Shown here piece after piece: positions 41,097-50,359 of a stretch of DNA of 64,000 bases. Source of the stretch: Bin87 sp965204685. Lineage in GTDB: Bacteria; Chloroflexota; Dehalococcoidia; Lucifugimonadales; UBA3495. The translations under genes were made by a program, and so were the position numbers. The DNA is taken from contig OZ242004.1 of NCBI GenBank assembly GCA_965204685.1, positions 2,356,001 through 2,420,000 of the forward strand. Reading direction: 5' to 3'. Position 1 is the stretch's first letter, and every line of letters starts with the position of its first letter. The notes under the pieces are model-generated. The model was not told where the DNA came from. It saw only the letters and a program-made list of their open reading frames with translations, and ran no database searches.

Positions 41097-42002
41097 ATGG
41101 GCGAAGATGACGTCGCGGAGAGAGATGCCGCAGTCCGGGATGGCAGGTGTCCCGGGCGCTTGTGGCCGCTGTGGCCCCTTGCCGGTCGTGACGGTGCGTT
41201 GTGGAAGCTGCTCGTCGAGGATCAACGCCTCGAGCGGTTTTCAGTCTACGGTCTGTTCCCGGCGTCGCACGACCTGGTTTATGGCCCGGAATCGGTCGAT
41301 GTAGACATTCGCTACGGCGGTCGCACCCGGGGGCGCGTGGCAATCATCACCGGTCGGCTCCGGGGGCAAGCCGTCGGCATCGTGATCAAGCCGTGCCAAA
41401 GCCCCGGCGAGTCTGAGATCGCCGGGATTGCCGGCGACCACGGATTGGGACCGAGGCAGTTGCCGAGCATTGATGGTTTCCTTACCGAGGAGTTCGTACA
41501 CGGTCCTTTCCTGACCGATATGAGCCCCGAAGAGGCCACGGTCGAGCGGATGCACAGCACTGGGCACGAACTGGCAACGGCCGTATCTCGATTGCACGCC
41601 GCCGGAATTTGCTACAACGACGCCACGGTGTCCGACCCGGAAGGAAGGTCCCATACTATTCTGCTGGCGGACGGCGGTATCCGCCTGATCGATTTCGGCG
41701 TGTCGCTGCTGCTGCGCAATCATCCGGCGAACCTGACGTTCCACGACGTATACAACGCCGCTCGTACCGACCCCATATTCCGTCTATTCCGGCAGATGGC
41801 CCCGGACGCCGGTCCAGAGGCTTTGGGTAGGTTTATCAATGACTACGGTGGACGTCTGGCGCAGCAATCGGTTAATGAGATCCAGTCCCGAGACTGGCGG
41901 ATAGCCGGAGAAGGGGCCTCCGTCATCGCCGGTATGTACGGTTCCGTGGCCGCTGACGCATTGCGGGACGGAATTGCGGCGGGGAAGTCAGCCAACGAAT
42001 AG
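41097..42002 (+). CDS. Protein-kinase-like (Bud32/RIO-type) protein
   Basis: 301-residue protein with a kinase-like C-terminal two thirds. VAIITGRLRGQAVGIVIKPC gives a possible ATP-site Lys, ELATAVSRLHAAGICYNDAT holds the catalytic-loop position (CYND in place of HRD/HGD), and ILLADGGIRLIDFGVSLLLR contains a clear DFG. The compact layout resembles atypical kinases such as Bud32 or lipopolysaccharide kinases. Whether it phosphorylates protein or small molecules is unknown. Nearest neighbours give no hint. Confidence 0.55.
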   Translation: MGEDDVAERDAAVRDGRCPGRLWPLWPLAGRDGALWKLLVEDQRLERFSVYGLFPASHDLVYGPESVDVDIRYGGRTRGRVAIITGRLRGQAVGIVIKPCQSPGESEIAGIAGDHGLGPRQLPSIDGFLTEEFVHGPFLTDMSPEEATVERMHSTGHELATAVSRLHAAGICYNDATVSDPEGRSHTILLADGGIRLIDFGVSLLLRNHPANLTFHDVYNAARTDPIFRLFRQMAPDAGPEALGRFINDYGGRLAQQSVNEIQSRDWRIAGEGASVIAGMYGSVAADALRDGIAAGKSANE

Positions 42003-42346
42003 TCGGTGCGACAGTATCAAATCGACTCGCCACGACAGATCAGGCGGGGCTTGAGAGCGCGTTGTCGCTGCCAGCAAGAGCCACATGTGCGCCACACCAC
42101 GTTCCTGGCCCGCCGCCGCCAACGGTCTGGTGGGACACCTATGCCATCGCTGGACGGCCCAAATGTGAAGATTGATAAGAAAATCACAAAAAAGGGCAAA
42201 ATCTGGTAATCTAGGCACGTGTATTTCGTTTACGTAACGTGGTTAAATTGGCTGCGGCCGACAGCGGGGCGTGGTGGATGTGAAGTGGGGAAGGCGAGGC
42301 GCTTCGCGGTCGGCTTTTTGCGTGCATAGCCCGTCGGAGCGCCGAT
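42003..42346. other. Intergenic region before comEA with AT-rich promoter-like segment
   Basis: This 344-base gap has no convincing gene; the open frames in it are short and Arg-rich. Around 42,166-42,200 it becomes A-rich, followed by TGGTAATCT (42,204-42,212), a weak extended -10. Just after lies an inverted repeat, CACGT (42,216-42,220) and ACGTG (42,237-42,241), enclosing tacgta, which could be an operator for the comEA-comEC operon. Confidence 0.4.
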
Positions 42347-43042
42347 TTGGGACCATCAGGGACGAAGAAACTGATCGCGATCGGAATCTCCGGAGCGGTG
42401 GCATTGTCCCTGTTGTTCGTTGCGGCATGGATGGTTTTCGCCGGCGGCTCCAGCGAACAGGAGCCCGATGGGGTCCAGATAATTGCGCCAGCAGAGACCT
42501 CTGAGCCCGGCGCGGTTGGATCGCCCGGGGCCATCACCCCAGCACCGAGACCATCTCCGACTGCCCTTCCGGAGGAGATCACCGTATACATCACTGGTGA
42601 AGTGGTTAATCCGGGCGTGTATTCGGTGGCCAGGGGGGAACGGCTGGATGCTGTATTGCGGCTTGCCGGTGGAGCCACCGAGAGCGCCGATCTGGGCCGG
42701 GTCAACCTGGCGGCTTATGCTACCGACGCTAGCCACTACACCATCCCCGCTGCCGGTGAGCCTGTTCGGCCTAGTGAACCCTTACGCGATGGATCGGCGC
42801 CGAACGCTGACGAAGCAGCGGGCGAGTCCGAAAGTTGCCCGCCGCCGGTGAACATCAACACGGCCAGCGCCCAATGTTTGGAGACCCTCCCCGGCATCGG
42901 CGGCGTGCGAGCGGAGTCGATCGTTGCCCACCGGGAGCAGCAGGGGCCTTTCGCCAGCGCCGAGGCGATTACGGACGTCTCAGGTATTGGCGACGGCATT
43001 TTCCGGCGGATCGCTGAGTTGATCACGGTTGACCCGCACTGA
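42347..43042 (+). CDS. comEA: Competence protein ComEA (SLBB plus helix-hairpin-helix)
   Basis: 231-residue membrane-anchored DNA receptor for transformation. One N-terminal helix (LIAIGISGAVALSLLFVAAW) is followed by a Pro/Thr-rich linker, an SLBB domain (ITVYITGEVVNPGVYSVARG) and C-terminal helix-hairpin-helix repeats (NINTASAQCLETLPGIGGVR and ITDVSGIGDGIFRRI). Start is a TTG; no ATG is available before the helix. comEC follows 89 bases later. Confidence 0.9.
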   Translation: MGPSGTKKLIAIGISGAVALSLLFVAAWMVFAGGSSEQEPDGVQIIAPAETSEPGAVGSPGAITPAPRPSPTALPEEITVYITGEVVNPGVYSVARGERLDAVLRLAGGATESADLGRVNLAAYATDASHYTIPAAGEPVRPSEPLRDGSAPNADEAAGESESCPPPVNINTASAQCLETLPGIGGVRAESIVAHREQQGPFASAEAITDVSGIGDGIFRRIAELITVDPH

Positions 43043-43131
43043 GCATGTTCGCGCTGCGAAGCCGCGCCGGCGCGTTGGTCCCGCTCGGCTAGCTGGACCG
43101 CGCGGCAAGGGCGCCACAATACCAACTGGAG

Positions 43132-45597
43132 ATGCGGACATTCCCTGAGCTTGCCGTCGCAGCAGTGATCGCCGGCGTGGGTCTAACGCTCTGGTTCGAT
43201 ACTGCCCTGGGCTCGCCATGGCCGCTGCTGATGCTGGGACTGGCGGCGGTTATGTTGGCCGTCGGCCTGAAAGTGGCGGGGATTCCCGCCGCACCGGTGG
43301 TTTTGGGCGCTGCCTTGATATTGGGTGCCTGGCGCGGCGAGTTGGTCGCCGACGCATCGGCGCTATTGGTGCCGGAAGGCCCGACCGCGGTGACCGTAAT
43401 CGTATCCGACGCGCCAACTGCGTCGGGGAGCCGGGTTCGTTTCCGCGGCGAGGTGGTCGCTGATCCGGCGCGAGAGCCTGGCAGCGTTCCCATTGGGACC
43501 GGCCTGCTGGTGTACGCCCTGCCTCCGCCCGACCTTGCGGCACTGCGCGGTCCCCCACATCTGCGCTACGGGGACACGCTGCGTCTTTCCGGCAGTTTGG
43601 AAAGGCCTGAGCCCATCGGAGACTTCGATTACGCTGCGTGGCTGGAAGCGCAGGGGATTGCGGGTGTTTTGTGGGCGCGGGAAGCGGAAACAGTGTCCAC
43701 GGGTGGCGGTCATCGGGCGACGGCTGCACTGCACCGGTTGCGGGCAAGCTTGGCATTAGCTTTGCAGCGAACCATGCCGGCTCCGGAGTCCGGTTTAGCG
43801 CAAGCCCTGCTCCTTGGTATCCGAACCGAGCTCCCTGCGGAGGTCAAAGATTCGTTTCGCACCGCCGGCATGTCCCATCTGCTGGCCATATCAGGGCTGC
43901 ACGTCGGGATTGTGCTGGCGCTGGCGTTGGGCATCGGCTCGGCGATGTTGGGCAATGGAAACCCGCTGGTCATATTTGCCGCGATGGCGACCGTTTGGGT
44001 CTATGCGGTGGTGTCCGGGCTGGACCCGCCGGTGGTGCGGGCGGCGATCATGGGCAGCCTGGCCCTGGCGCAGGGGCTGGCCGGTCGCGGGATGCGCGGG
44101 CTGACCGCGCTGGCACTCGCGGCCGGCGTCATGGTGTGCGTCGATCCAACGCTGCTGACCAGTCTTTCGTTTCAGCTGAGTTTCACGGCGATGGCCGGGG
44201 TGATTGTCGGTCTGCCTTTGATCACGCTCTTGTCGGGGGCCGTCGCGGCGATTTCAGGCGGCTCGAACGCCTGGTCCTCGAGGTGGCTGCAGTATGGCCT
44301 CACATTGTTGATCGCCTCTGTCGTCATTTCCACTACAACCACGCTGGCCACAGTTCCACTGATAGCGATGCACTTCGGGGAGATTCCGGTCATGAGTGTG
44401 CCGGCAACCATTCTGGCCATGCCCGCGATGCCCATGGCGTTGGTGTCCGCGGCCATAACAGCCGCGGCAGGTGTTGCAGTCCCATGGTTGGCGCCGGCGT
44501 TGGGCGTTTTGGCTTGGGCTCCGGTTGCGTGGATCATTCAGGTGGCGGAAGCGATGCCGCCGGTGATGGCTCCAGCCGATTGGGTGACACCGACCGTCGT
44601 CGTAGCGTGGTACGCGGGCCTGACCGCATTGGCGTTGCTGATGGCGTCGCGGCGGGCGCGCCGGTTCGCTTCCGGGTGGAGACGCGGACCGAGGTGGCGC
44701 CCCCGCGGAGTTGTCGGCTTCGTCGTGGGAGTGGCGCCGGTTGTTGTCCTGGGCGCCACCGTACTGTTGGGTCAACTGTCGGCGACGCGGGCAGACGGCA
44801 TGCTGCACGTTCACGCGCTGGACGTGGGACAAGGTGACGCCATCCTGGTGGTGACCCCGCAGGGTCGACAAGCGCTGATTGACGGCGGACCGGATCCTCG
44901 GGTCACCTTGGTCGCGTTGGGTCAGCGTTTGCCCCCGGGCGACCGCAGCCTGGACGTGGTGGTGGCGACTCATCTGGATAGCGACCATGCCGGGGGCTTG
45001 ATCGGTGTTCTCGACCGCTACGACGCCGACGTGGTCATGCAGGGACCGATATCCGCGGAGTCTGCGCTGTTTCACCAGTGGCAATCGGCGCTCGATCAGC
45101 GTGAACGTCATGCGATTCGGGTGCGAGCCGGGCATCGCGTCCAATTGGATTCGGGTGTCGTGATGGAAGTCCTGCATCCACCGGCGGGAAAGATACCGTC
45201 GCGCATTGATCGCAACACCAACAACCTGAGCGTCGTCATCCTTCTGACCTATGGGGAGATTTCTTTTCTGCTGACCGGCGACGTCGAACAGGATGTCGAG
45301 CGATACCTGGTTGACACTCTGGGTGAAGGGCTTCGTTCCGATGTGCTCAAAGTGGCCCACCATGGCAGCCTCTCCTCGACGTCGCCGTCGTTCCTGCGGG
45401 CGGTCAGTCCGGAGTCGGCTGTCATTTCCGCTGGCATCGAGAACCGCTACGGACACCCGCATGCGGACGTCATAGCTCGACTTGGAACAATGATAGGCGA
45501 CGAGAGCGTGTACATCACTGCCCGCGACGGCGCGGTAGAATACATCACTGACGGCGCCGCATTGTGGGTAAGGACGCACTCAGCCTTACCGCAATGA
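43132..45597 (+). CDS. comEC: DNA internalization protein ComEC/Rec2
   Basis: 821-residue polytopic channel for DNA uptake. The N-terminal helices and OB-like domain lead to the Competence domain (GMSHLLAISGLHVGIVLALA, GLDPPVVRAAIMGSLALAQG), and the C-terminal metallo-beta-lactamase-like domain starts LHVHALDVGQGDAILVVTPQ and holds THLDSDHAGG, LTGDVEQDVE and LKVAHHGSLSS. All three regions are present and full length, so transformation competence is plausible, although no pilus genes are in the window. Confidence 0.95.
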   Translation: MRTFPELAVAAVIAGVGLTLWFDTALGSPWPLLMLGLAAVMLAVGLKVAGIPAAPVVLGAALILGAWRGELVADASALLVPEGPTAVTVIVSDAPTASGSRVRFRGEVVADPAREPGSVPIGTGLLVYALPPPDLAALRGPPHLRYGDTLRLSGSLERPEPIGDFDYAAWLEAQGIAGVLWAREAETVSTGGGHRATAALHRLRASLALALQRTMPAPESGLAQALLLGIRTELPAEVKDSFRTAGMSHLLAISGLHVGIVLALALGIGSAMLGNGNPLVIFAAMATVWVYAVVSGLDPPVVRAAIMGSLALAQGLAGRGMRGLTALALAAGVMVCVDPTLLTSLSFQLSFTAMAGVIVGLPLITLLSGAVAAISGGSNAWSSRWLQYGLTLLIASVVISTTTTLATVPLIAMHFGEIPVMSVPATILAMPAMPMALVSAAITAAAGVAVPWLAPALGVLAWAPVAWIIQVAEAMPPVMAPADWVTPTVVVAWYAGLTALALLMASRRARRFASGWRRGPRWRPRGVVGFVVGVAPVVVLGATVLLGQLSATRADGMLHVHALDVGQGDAILVVTPQGRQALIDGGPDPRVTLVALGQRLPPGDRSLDVVVATHLDSDHAGGLIGVLDRYDADVVMQGPISAESALFHQWQSALDQRERHAIRVRAGHRVQLDSGVVMEVLHPPAGKIPSRIDRNTNNLSVVILLTYGEISFLLTGDVEQDVERYLVDTLGEGLRSDVLKVAHHGSLSSTSPSFLRAVSPESAVISAGIENRYGHPHADVIARLGTMIGDESVYITARDGAVEYITDGAALWVRTHSALPQ

Positions 45598-45638
45598 TCA
45601 TACATCGTCACGTCGCTGGCATTGCGTTTCACGCACGG

Positions 45639-45647
45639 TGCTATAAT
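45639..45647 (+). promoter_or_regulatory. Extended -10 promoter six bases before the cmk ATG
   Basis: TGCTATAAT is a perfect extended -10 box. Its last base is six bases before the ATG at 45,654, so the expected transcription start falls on or next to the start codon, which would make a leaderless cmk message. Confidence 0.55.
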
Positions 45648-45653
45648 TTGCCC

Positions 45654-46382
45654 ATGGAGCCGGTAGGTGTCTCTTCCTCATGCGCTGCCCCGGTCGTCGC
45701 TATTGACGGCCCGGTGGCGTCCGGAAAAAGCTCGGTGGGGAAAGCCGCAGCGCGGATGGTCGGGTTGCGATTCCTGGACACGGGAGTAATGTATCGTGCC
45801 GTAACCTGGCTGGCCTTGCACCGTGGGATCGCCCCCGCCGACGCCGTTGCGGTCGCCGAATTGGCCGCATGCTGCCGGATGGAACTGCCGCAGGAAGACG
45901 ACAACGATGCAACTATTGTTGTCGATGGCAAGCCGTTGCGCGACGAACTGGTTACCGCAGAAGTGGACAGCAACGTATCAGCGGTTTCGGCCGTGTCCGC
46001 CGTCCGGGTCGAACTGGTCAGACAGCAAAGAGACATCGCCAAATCCGGGGGAATGGTCATGGCCGGCAGGGATATCGGGTCCGTCGTGTTGCCTGAAGCC
46101 GACCTGAAGCTCTACATTGATGCTGCGCCGGAGGAGCGGGCCCGGCGCCGCCACGCCCAGATCATCCTGGCAGATCCCGGGGTTCCATACGAGCAGGTGT
46201 TGGCCGACACGTTGAGGAGGGACCGCATGGATACAGAGCGCGCCGACTCCCCTTTGGTTGTAGCCGCCGATGCCGTAGTAATTCGGACGGATGAAATGGA
46301 CTTTGCCCGGACCGTGTCGGCTGTGGTGGAGGCTATCCAGTCCGTCGCGAGCAGTAATCAGGCCACTGAACGGCACGGGTAA
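45654..46382 (+). CDS. cmk: Cytidylate kinase
   Basis: 242-residue NMP kinase phosphorylating CMP and dCMP. The P-loop is VAIDGPVASGKSSVGKAAAR, followed by FLDTGVMYRAVTWLAL, and AGRDIGSVVLPEADLKLYID with RARRRHAQ. All are standard Cmk motifs. The ATG at 45,654 places the P-loop near residue 20, as usual. An alternative ATG at 45,594 overlaps the comEC stop (ATGA) and would add 20 residues. It is followed 5 bases later by plsC, a common pairing. Confidence 0.93.
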   Translation: MEPVGVSSSCAAPVVAIDGPVASGKSSVGKAAARMVGLRFLDTGVMYRAVTWLALHRGIAPADAVAVAELAACCRMELPQEDDNDATIVVDGKPLRDELVTAEVDSNVSAVSAVSAVRVELVRQQRDIAKSGGMVMAGRDIGSVVLPEADLKLYIDAAPEERARRRHAQIILADPGVPYEQVLADTLRRDRMDTERADSPLVVAADAVVIRTDEMDFARTVSAVVEAIQSVASSNQATERHG

Positions 46383-46387
46383 CCGCC

Positions 46388-47059
46388 ATGGCATGGCTTT
46401 ATCAGCCCAGCAGGCGCTTCGGGCAAATCATCTGGAGCATCACCGGCCGGTTGACGATTACCGGCCAGGAGGCGATGCCTCCCTATGGCCCGCTGCTGGT
46501 TGCCAGCAACCATCTTTCGCTGAACGATGCGGGGACGCTGGTCGTGGCGTTGCCCCGTCAGATCATCTTCCTTGCCAAGAAGGAACTGTGGGAAAAGCCC
46601 ATCAGCCGGTTTTACTGCGACGCGGTTGGGGCCGTGCCGTTAGACCGTCAACGAGGAGGCGGTAGCGCCCTGCGCTATGCGTTAGTGGCGCTACAGGAAG
46701 ACAAGGCCATCCTCATGTTCCCCGAGGGGAGCATCAGCCCCACGGGTCAGCTGCAACGAGCCAAGACCGGCCTGGCCTGGCTGGCGTTGAAGACCCAGGC
46801 TCCCATCTTGCCGGTGGGCATTGCGGGTTCTGAAAAGTTTGCTTCCTGGCACATGCCGGTGCCGCTGGCGAGCTGGCAGGTGAACATCGGGACACCGTTC
46901 ACGCCGCCTCAGGTGGACGGCCCGATCACCGACGCGCTGCTGCGCTCGGTAACGGATATGGTGATGGAGCGAATCGCCGCACTGCTACCGGAATCGTATC
47001 GCGGCGTCTACGCCGAAAACCTCCAGCCCCGCACGGTCGAAATCCCGCAGGGCGGTTAA
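46388..47059 (+). CDS. plsC: 1-acyl-sn-glycerol-3-phosphate acyltransferase
   Basis: 223-residue acyltransferase of phospholipid synthesis. It has the HX4D motif in LVASNHLSLNDAGTLV, the FPEGSISPTGQLQRAKTG block and PILPVGIAGSE. The conserved NHxxxxD and EGTxS-like boxes are complete. Follows cmk directly. Ends convergently with the NYN gene, separated by 20 bases with a short stem (47,063-47,077). Confidence 0.92.
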   Translation: MAWLYQPSRRFGQIIWSITGRLTITGQEAMPPYGPLLVASNHLSLNDAGTLVVALPRQIIFLAKKELWEKPISRFYCDAVGAVPLDRQRGGGSALRYALVALQEDKAILMFPEGSISPTGQLQRAKTGLAWLALKTQAPILPVGIAGSEKFASWHMPVPLASWQVNIGTPFTPPQVDGPITDALLRSVTDMVMERIAALLPESYRGVYAENLQPRTVEIPQGG

Positions 47060-47062
47060 CGG

Positions 47063-47077
47063 GCGGTTGGAAACCGC
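47063..47077. terminator. Short stem between plsC and NYN genes
   Basis: A 6-bp stem (GCGGTT with AACCGC) with a 3-base loop lies between the two convergent stops. It is short and has no T-run, so terminator activity is uncertain. Confidence 0.3.
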
Positions 47078-47079
47078 AG

Positions 47080-47991
47080 CTAACGTCGCGGTACCATCGC
47101 GGCGTGTCGCTCCCGTGGATGGTCGTAGTCCATCGATTCTTCGTCGAGGATGCGTTCCAACTCCGCGGCGCGCATGTTGATGGTATCCATGATCGCGGGC
47201 GGAATCCCGGCATGCTCGTTCACGTAATTGGTCAAGAGTTCCAGTTCGTCAAACCCCTGGAAACAGTCGACTACGCCACGCAATGAAGACGAGAAGAACT
47301 GCGTGTCGTGGCCCACTCCGCGACCCACGGAGAAGTGATAAACATATTTGAGGTTGTCTTTCAGGAACTTCACCACTGGGAAGAAATCGCTGTCCCCGGA
47401 AACCAGGACCGCCGCGTCGAAGCTGTCCATCTTCGAGATCATGTCCACGGCGATGCCGATGTCGACCCCTTTCTCTCCCACCTGGGTACCCTGGAAGTTT
47501 ATGTTGCCGTCGTAATCGTATTCCAGACGGTACGGCCGGAACGGCTGAACCACGTATTGGCCAACATACCTGAATTCCAGGAAATTGGTGTTTTGCTGGA
47601 TCTCTTCGAACACCGATTTGCGCAGCTGGTGGAAGCGGCGGAATTCATGCTCGTACCAGTCCTGCGCCTTTTGAATCACCAGGTCGGTAGTGAGCTCGGG
47701 TATCCGCATGCCGTAGTCGTCGACGATGCGTTGGGCGCGCCACAGGTTGGGGGACCACGGCGTGATGTTTTCCGCGTAGTACCAGTAAACCCTCGCCAGC
47801 TGATGCTGCCATCCGGTTACGTAATCGAACTTCGCCAGAGCATCCTGGAAAAACTCCTGCCACCGAAAGTGCTTCTCATCCAAGCGGTATTCCGGATTGT
47901 TGGGATGCGGTGGATCAGACCGGAAATGGAAGTCCCTGAGGTTGTGCCGGAAGTTCTGTCCATCTACAAAAATAACGGTCTTCAAAGCCAT
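47080..47991 (-). CDS. NYN-domain (PIN-like) nuclease-family protein
   Basis: 303-residue protein with an NYN domain, PIN-like RNase fold of the LabA/Limkain group. Acidic active-site positions are in VIFVDGQNFRHNLRDFHF, VGEKGVDIGIAVDMISKMDS and AAVLVSGDSDFFPVVKFLKD. Substrate is unknown; related proteins act on RNA. The ATG at 47,991 has a gaggag ribosome site and beats the upstream ATG at 48,009. A direct repeat lies in its promoter region. Confidence 0.85.
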   Translation of the reverse strand: MALKTVIFVDGQNFRHNLRDFHFRSDPPHPNNPEYRLDEKHFRWQEFFQDALAKFDYVTGWQHQLARVYWYYAENITPWSPNLWRAQRIVDDYGMRIPELTTDLVIQKAQDWYEHEFRRFHQLRKSVFEEIQQNTNFLEFRYVGQYVVQPFRPYRLEYDYDGNINFQGTQVGEKGVDIGIAVDMISKMDSFDAAVLVSGDSDFFPVVKFLKDNLKYVYHFSVGRGVGHDTQFFSSSLRGVVDCFQGFDELELLTNYVNEHAGIPPAIMDTINMRAAELERILDEESMDYDHPRERHAAMVPRR

Positions 47992-48045
47992 TTCGGTACT
48001 CCTCGTCATACAAGGCTAGATATAAACTGTGGAAATGACGGCCTG

Positions 48046-48070
48046 TGGCCAATGAGCCGATGGCCAATGA
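48046..48070. repeat. Two direct 10-base repeats upstream of the NYN gene
   Basis: TGGCCAATGA occurs at 48,046-48,055 and again at 48,061-48,070, spaced 15 bases start to start, between the NYN gene start and dapA's end. It could be a regulator site or chance. Confidence 0.35.
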
Positions 48071-48135
48071 AATGTATGCGAAGTCAATGATGAGCAAACC
48101 GCGTGAGGAGCGTCTTCGTTGATCCCTAATTGAGT

Positions 48136-48162
48136 GCGCCGGCCTGTTTAGTCGGCCGGCGC
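48136..48162 (-). terminator. GC-rich hairpin spanning the dapA stop
   Basis: GCGCCGGCC (48,136-48,144) pairs with GGCCGGCGC (48,154-48,162) around the dapA stop codon. No T-run follows on the minus strand. Likely ends the dapB-asd-dapA transcript. Confidence 0.5.
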
Positions 48163-49050
48163 AGTGATGTCGGTCTCGTATCGGTCCAGCAATTCGTCCA
48201 GTTGTTCCGCCGTGCGATCGTCGGGCGGAACCAGCGGCAAACGGGGGTCACCAACGTCAAAGCCGACGCGGTTGAGCCCGTATTTGACCGGGATCGGATT
48301 GGAGACGATGAACAGTCCTTTGAACATGTCGAGCAGGCGCAGGTGCTCGGCGCCGGCCGCTTCCACGTCGCCTTCCAGGACCAACCCCATCATCTGCTTG
48401 ATTTGGACGCCCACCAGGTGAGCGGCCACGCTGACCACGCCGTACCCTCCCATGGACATGATCGGGAAGGTTTCATCGTCGTTGCCGGACCACACGCGGA
48501 AGTCGTCGGGAGTGTCGCGGATTACTTTCGCGATTTGAACCGGATCACTGCTGGCTTCCTTGATTCCGATGATGTTTTCGATCTGCGAAAGCCGAACCGT
48601 GGTGTCGTTGGTCATGTTCAGACTGGTTCGGCTGGGAACGTTGTATAACATGCCGGGGAGGTTCGTGCACTCCGCCAAAGCGCGGAAATGCTGGAACAGT
48701 CCTTCCTGGGGAGGCTTGTTGTACGCGGGTACCGTCAGCAGAAGAGCATCAGCGCCGACCTGTTCCGCTTCCTGGCTGAGCTCAATAGAAGCGGCGGTGT
48801 TGTTGTCGCTGGTACCGGCAATCACCGCGCCTCGAGAGCCAATTGCATCCTTGACTTCGCCGTAGAGGCGAGCCTTTTCCTCCATGGACAACGCCGGACC
48901 CTCTCCGGTGGTGCCGGTAATCACCAGTCCGTCCGAACCGGAGTCCAACAGTGCCACAGCGAGCCGCCTGGCTTGTTCGTAGTCAACCTGCCCGTCAGCG
49001 TCAAACGGCGTTACCATGGCGGTAATCAGCCGGCCAATTGCAGTCGGCAT
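48148..49050 (-). CDS. dapA: 4-hydroxy-tetrahydrodipicolinate synthase
   Basis: 300-residue class I aldolase of diaminopimelate/lysine synthesis, joining pyruvate and aspartate semialdehyde. Landmarks are ITAMVTPFDADGQVDYEQAR, LVITGTTGEGPALSMEEKAR, Tyr in MLYNVPSRTSLNM and the Schiff-base Lys in IIGIKEASSD. The ATG at 49,050 has a ggaggaggg ribosome site; the longer frame from 49,116 was rejected. Lies 140 bases after asd with its own promoter. Confidence 0.95.
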   Translation of the reverse strand: MPTAIGRLITAMVTPFDADGQVDYEQARRLAVALLDSGSDGLVITGTTGEGPALSMEEKARLYGEVKDAIGSRGAVIAGTSDNNTAASIELSQEAEQVGADALLLTVPAYNKPPQEGLFQHFRALAECTNLPGMLYNVPSRTSLNMTNDTTVRLSQIENIIGIKEASSDPVQIAKVIRDTPDDFRVWSGNDDETFPIMSMGGYGVVSVAAHLVGVQIKQMMGLVLEGDVEAAGAEHLRLLDMFKGLFIVSNPIPVKYGLNRVGFDVGDPRLPLVPPDDRTAEQLDELLDRYETDITAPAD

Positions 49051-49136
49051 AACTGGTCCCTCCTCCGTTGCTATTGCTAGGCAGTTTGCATCATGCTCCA
49101 TCATGTTTGATGGCAAGCGCTTCCGATACTCCGCCC

Positions 49137-49164
49137 ATTATACACATCTACTGTGCTATGGCAA
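49137..49164 (-). promoter_or_regulatory. Promoter for dapA
   Basis: On the minus strand, TTGCCA (49,164-49,159) and TATAAT (49,142-49,137) are separated by 16 bases. It gives a leader of about 80 bases before the dapA ATG. It lies in the asd-dapA gap, so dapA can be expressed separately from asd. Confidence 0.6.
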
Positions 49165-49190
49165 ATGTTCTCTGTACATCTGAATGTGAT

Positions 49191-50225
49191 TTAGTTTTTC
49201 TTGCCGTGAACTGCCCCCCGGGCGACGGCTTCCTCGGCAATCTGCAAGGCGTTGAGGGCCGCTCCCTTGACCAGGTTGTCGGTGACTACCCACATGGCCA
49301 GTCCGTTGGGATGAGAGGCATCCTGGCGGATCCGCCCCACGAACACGTCGTCCGATCCAGCGGCGTCGATGGGCATGGGATAGACAGAATCGCCCGGATC
49401 GTCGAGCACCGTTACGCCGGGCATCACGCTCAACATCTCCCGCGCCTCGCCCGGAGACACCGGTTCGTAAAACTCCAGGTGTGTGGCCACGCAGTGAGAC
49501 ACGAACACGGGCACGCGCACGCAGGTTGCTGAAACCGCAATATCCGGCGCATGCAGGATTTTTCGGCTCTCGTCGATCATCTTCTGTTCTTCGCGGGTGT
49601 ATCCCGATTCCGTGAAACTGTCGATTTGGGGAATCACGTTGAACGCGATTTGCTTGGGTTGAGCGTCCGGCTCGGCCGGGCCGCCGTGCATGACGGTGCG
49701 GGTCTGGTCTCGCAACTCGTTCATGGCTGCCCCACCGGCGCCGGAAACCGACTGGTAGGTGTCGGCCACGATGCGACGTATGGGGCTGGCCTGACGGAGC
49801 GGATGAACTACCATTACCAGCGGGGTGGTGGAACAATTGGGGATGGACACGATGCCGTCGTGCCAGTCCAGGTCTTCGCCGTTAACTTCCGGCACCACCA
49901 GGGGCACTGCCGGATCCATACGGAAAGCGCTGGAGTCGTCGATCACCAAAGCCCCCGCGTTTGCCGCCACTGGCCCGAACCGGCGCGAGTCCTCGGTGCG
50001 CGCCGAAATGAACGCGATGTCGACGTCGGAGAAACTGTCATCGGTAGTTTCTTCCACCGTGAACGCTTTGCCGTTTACCTCCAGCTTGCGACCCGCCGAA
50101 CGCTTGGATGCCAGGAGCTTCAGGTTATGGTGGTCCGGGTAACGAGCCTCGATCAGGCGGATGGTCTCCTGCCCCACCGCGCCCGTGGCACCAACGATAG
50201 CGAGTTTCATACCCTGAAGGTCCAT
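49191..50225 (-). CDS. asd: Aspartate-semialdehyde dehydrogenase
   Basis: 344-residue NADPH enzyme reducing aspartyl phosphate to aspartate semialdehyde. N-terminal nucleotide motif KLAIVGATGAVGQETIRLIE; catalytic Cys in GIVSIPNCSTTPLVMVVHPL; substrate and His region RVPVFVSHCVATHLEFYEPV. The ATG at 50,225 (caggaa upstream) or 50,210 are both possible starts; the longer frame to 50,450 overlaps dapB and was rejected. Confidence 0.94.
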   Translation of the reverse strand: MDLQGMKLAIVGATGAVGQETIRLIEARYPDHHNLKLLASKRSAGRKLEVNGKAFTVEETTDDSFSDVDIAFISARTEDSRRFGPVAANAGALVIDDSSAFRMDPAVPLVVPEVNGEDLDWHDGIVSIPNCSTTPLVMVVHPLRQASPIRRIVADTYQSVSGAGGAAMNELRDQTRTVMHGGPAEPDAQPKQIAFNVIPQIDSFTESGYTREEQKMIDESRKILHAPDIAVSATCVRVPVFVSHCVATHLEFYEPVSPGEAREMLSVMPGVTVLDDPGDSVYPMPIDAAGSDDVFVGRIRQDASHPNGLAMWVVTDNLVKGAALNALQIAEEAVARGAVHGKKN

Positions 50226-50359
50226 GTTGTTCCTGCCGTGATTAGATATCGAAATTGCGAATTGACGCGAGCGAGCGGCCCACCTCATTCGTTTCCCATA
50301 ATCAGGGTACAACCAGCCGCCTTTTCCGTCCATAACAACGTAGGCAGATGTGCTGGAGA

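Noticed and set aside
42006..42209. 67-residue frame before comEA ending KIDKKITKKGKIW
   Set aside because: Arg-rich, no ribosome site, and the Lys-rich end only reflects the A-rich promoter-like tract.
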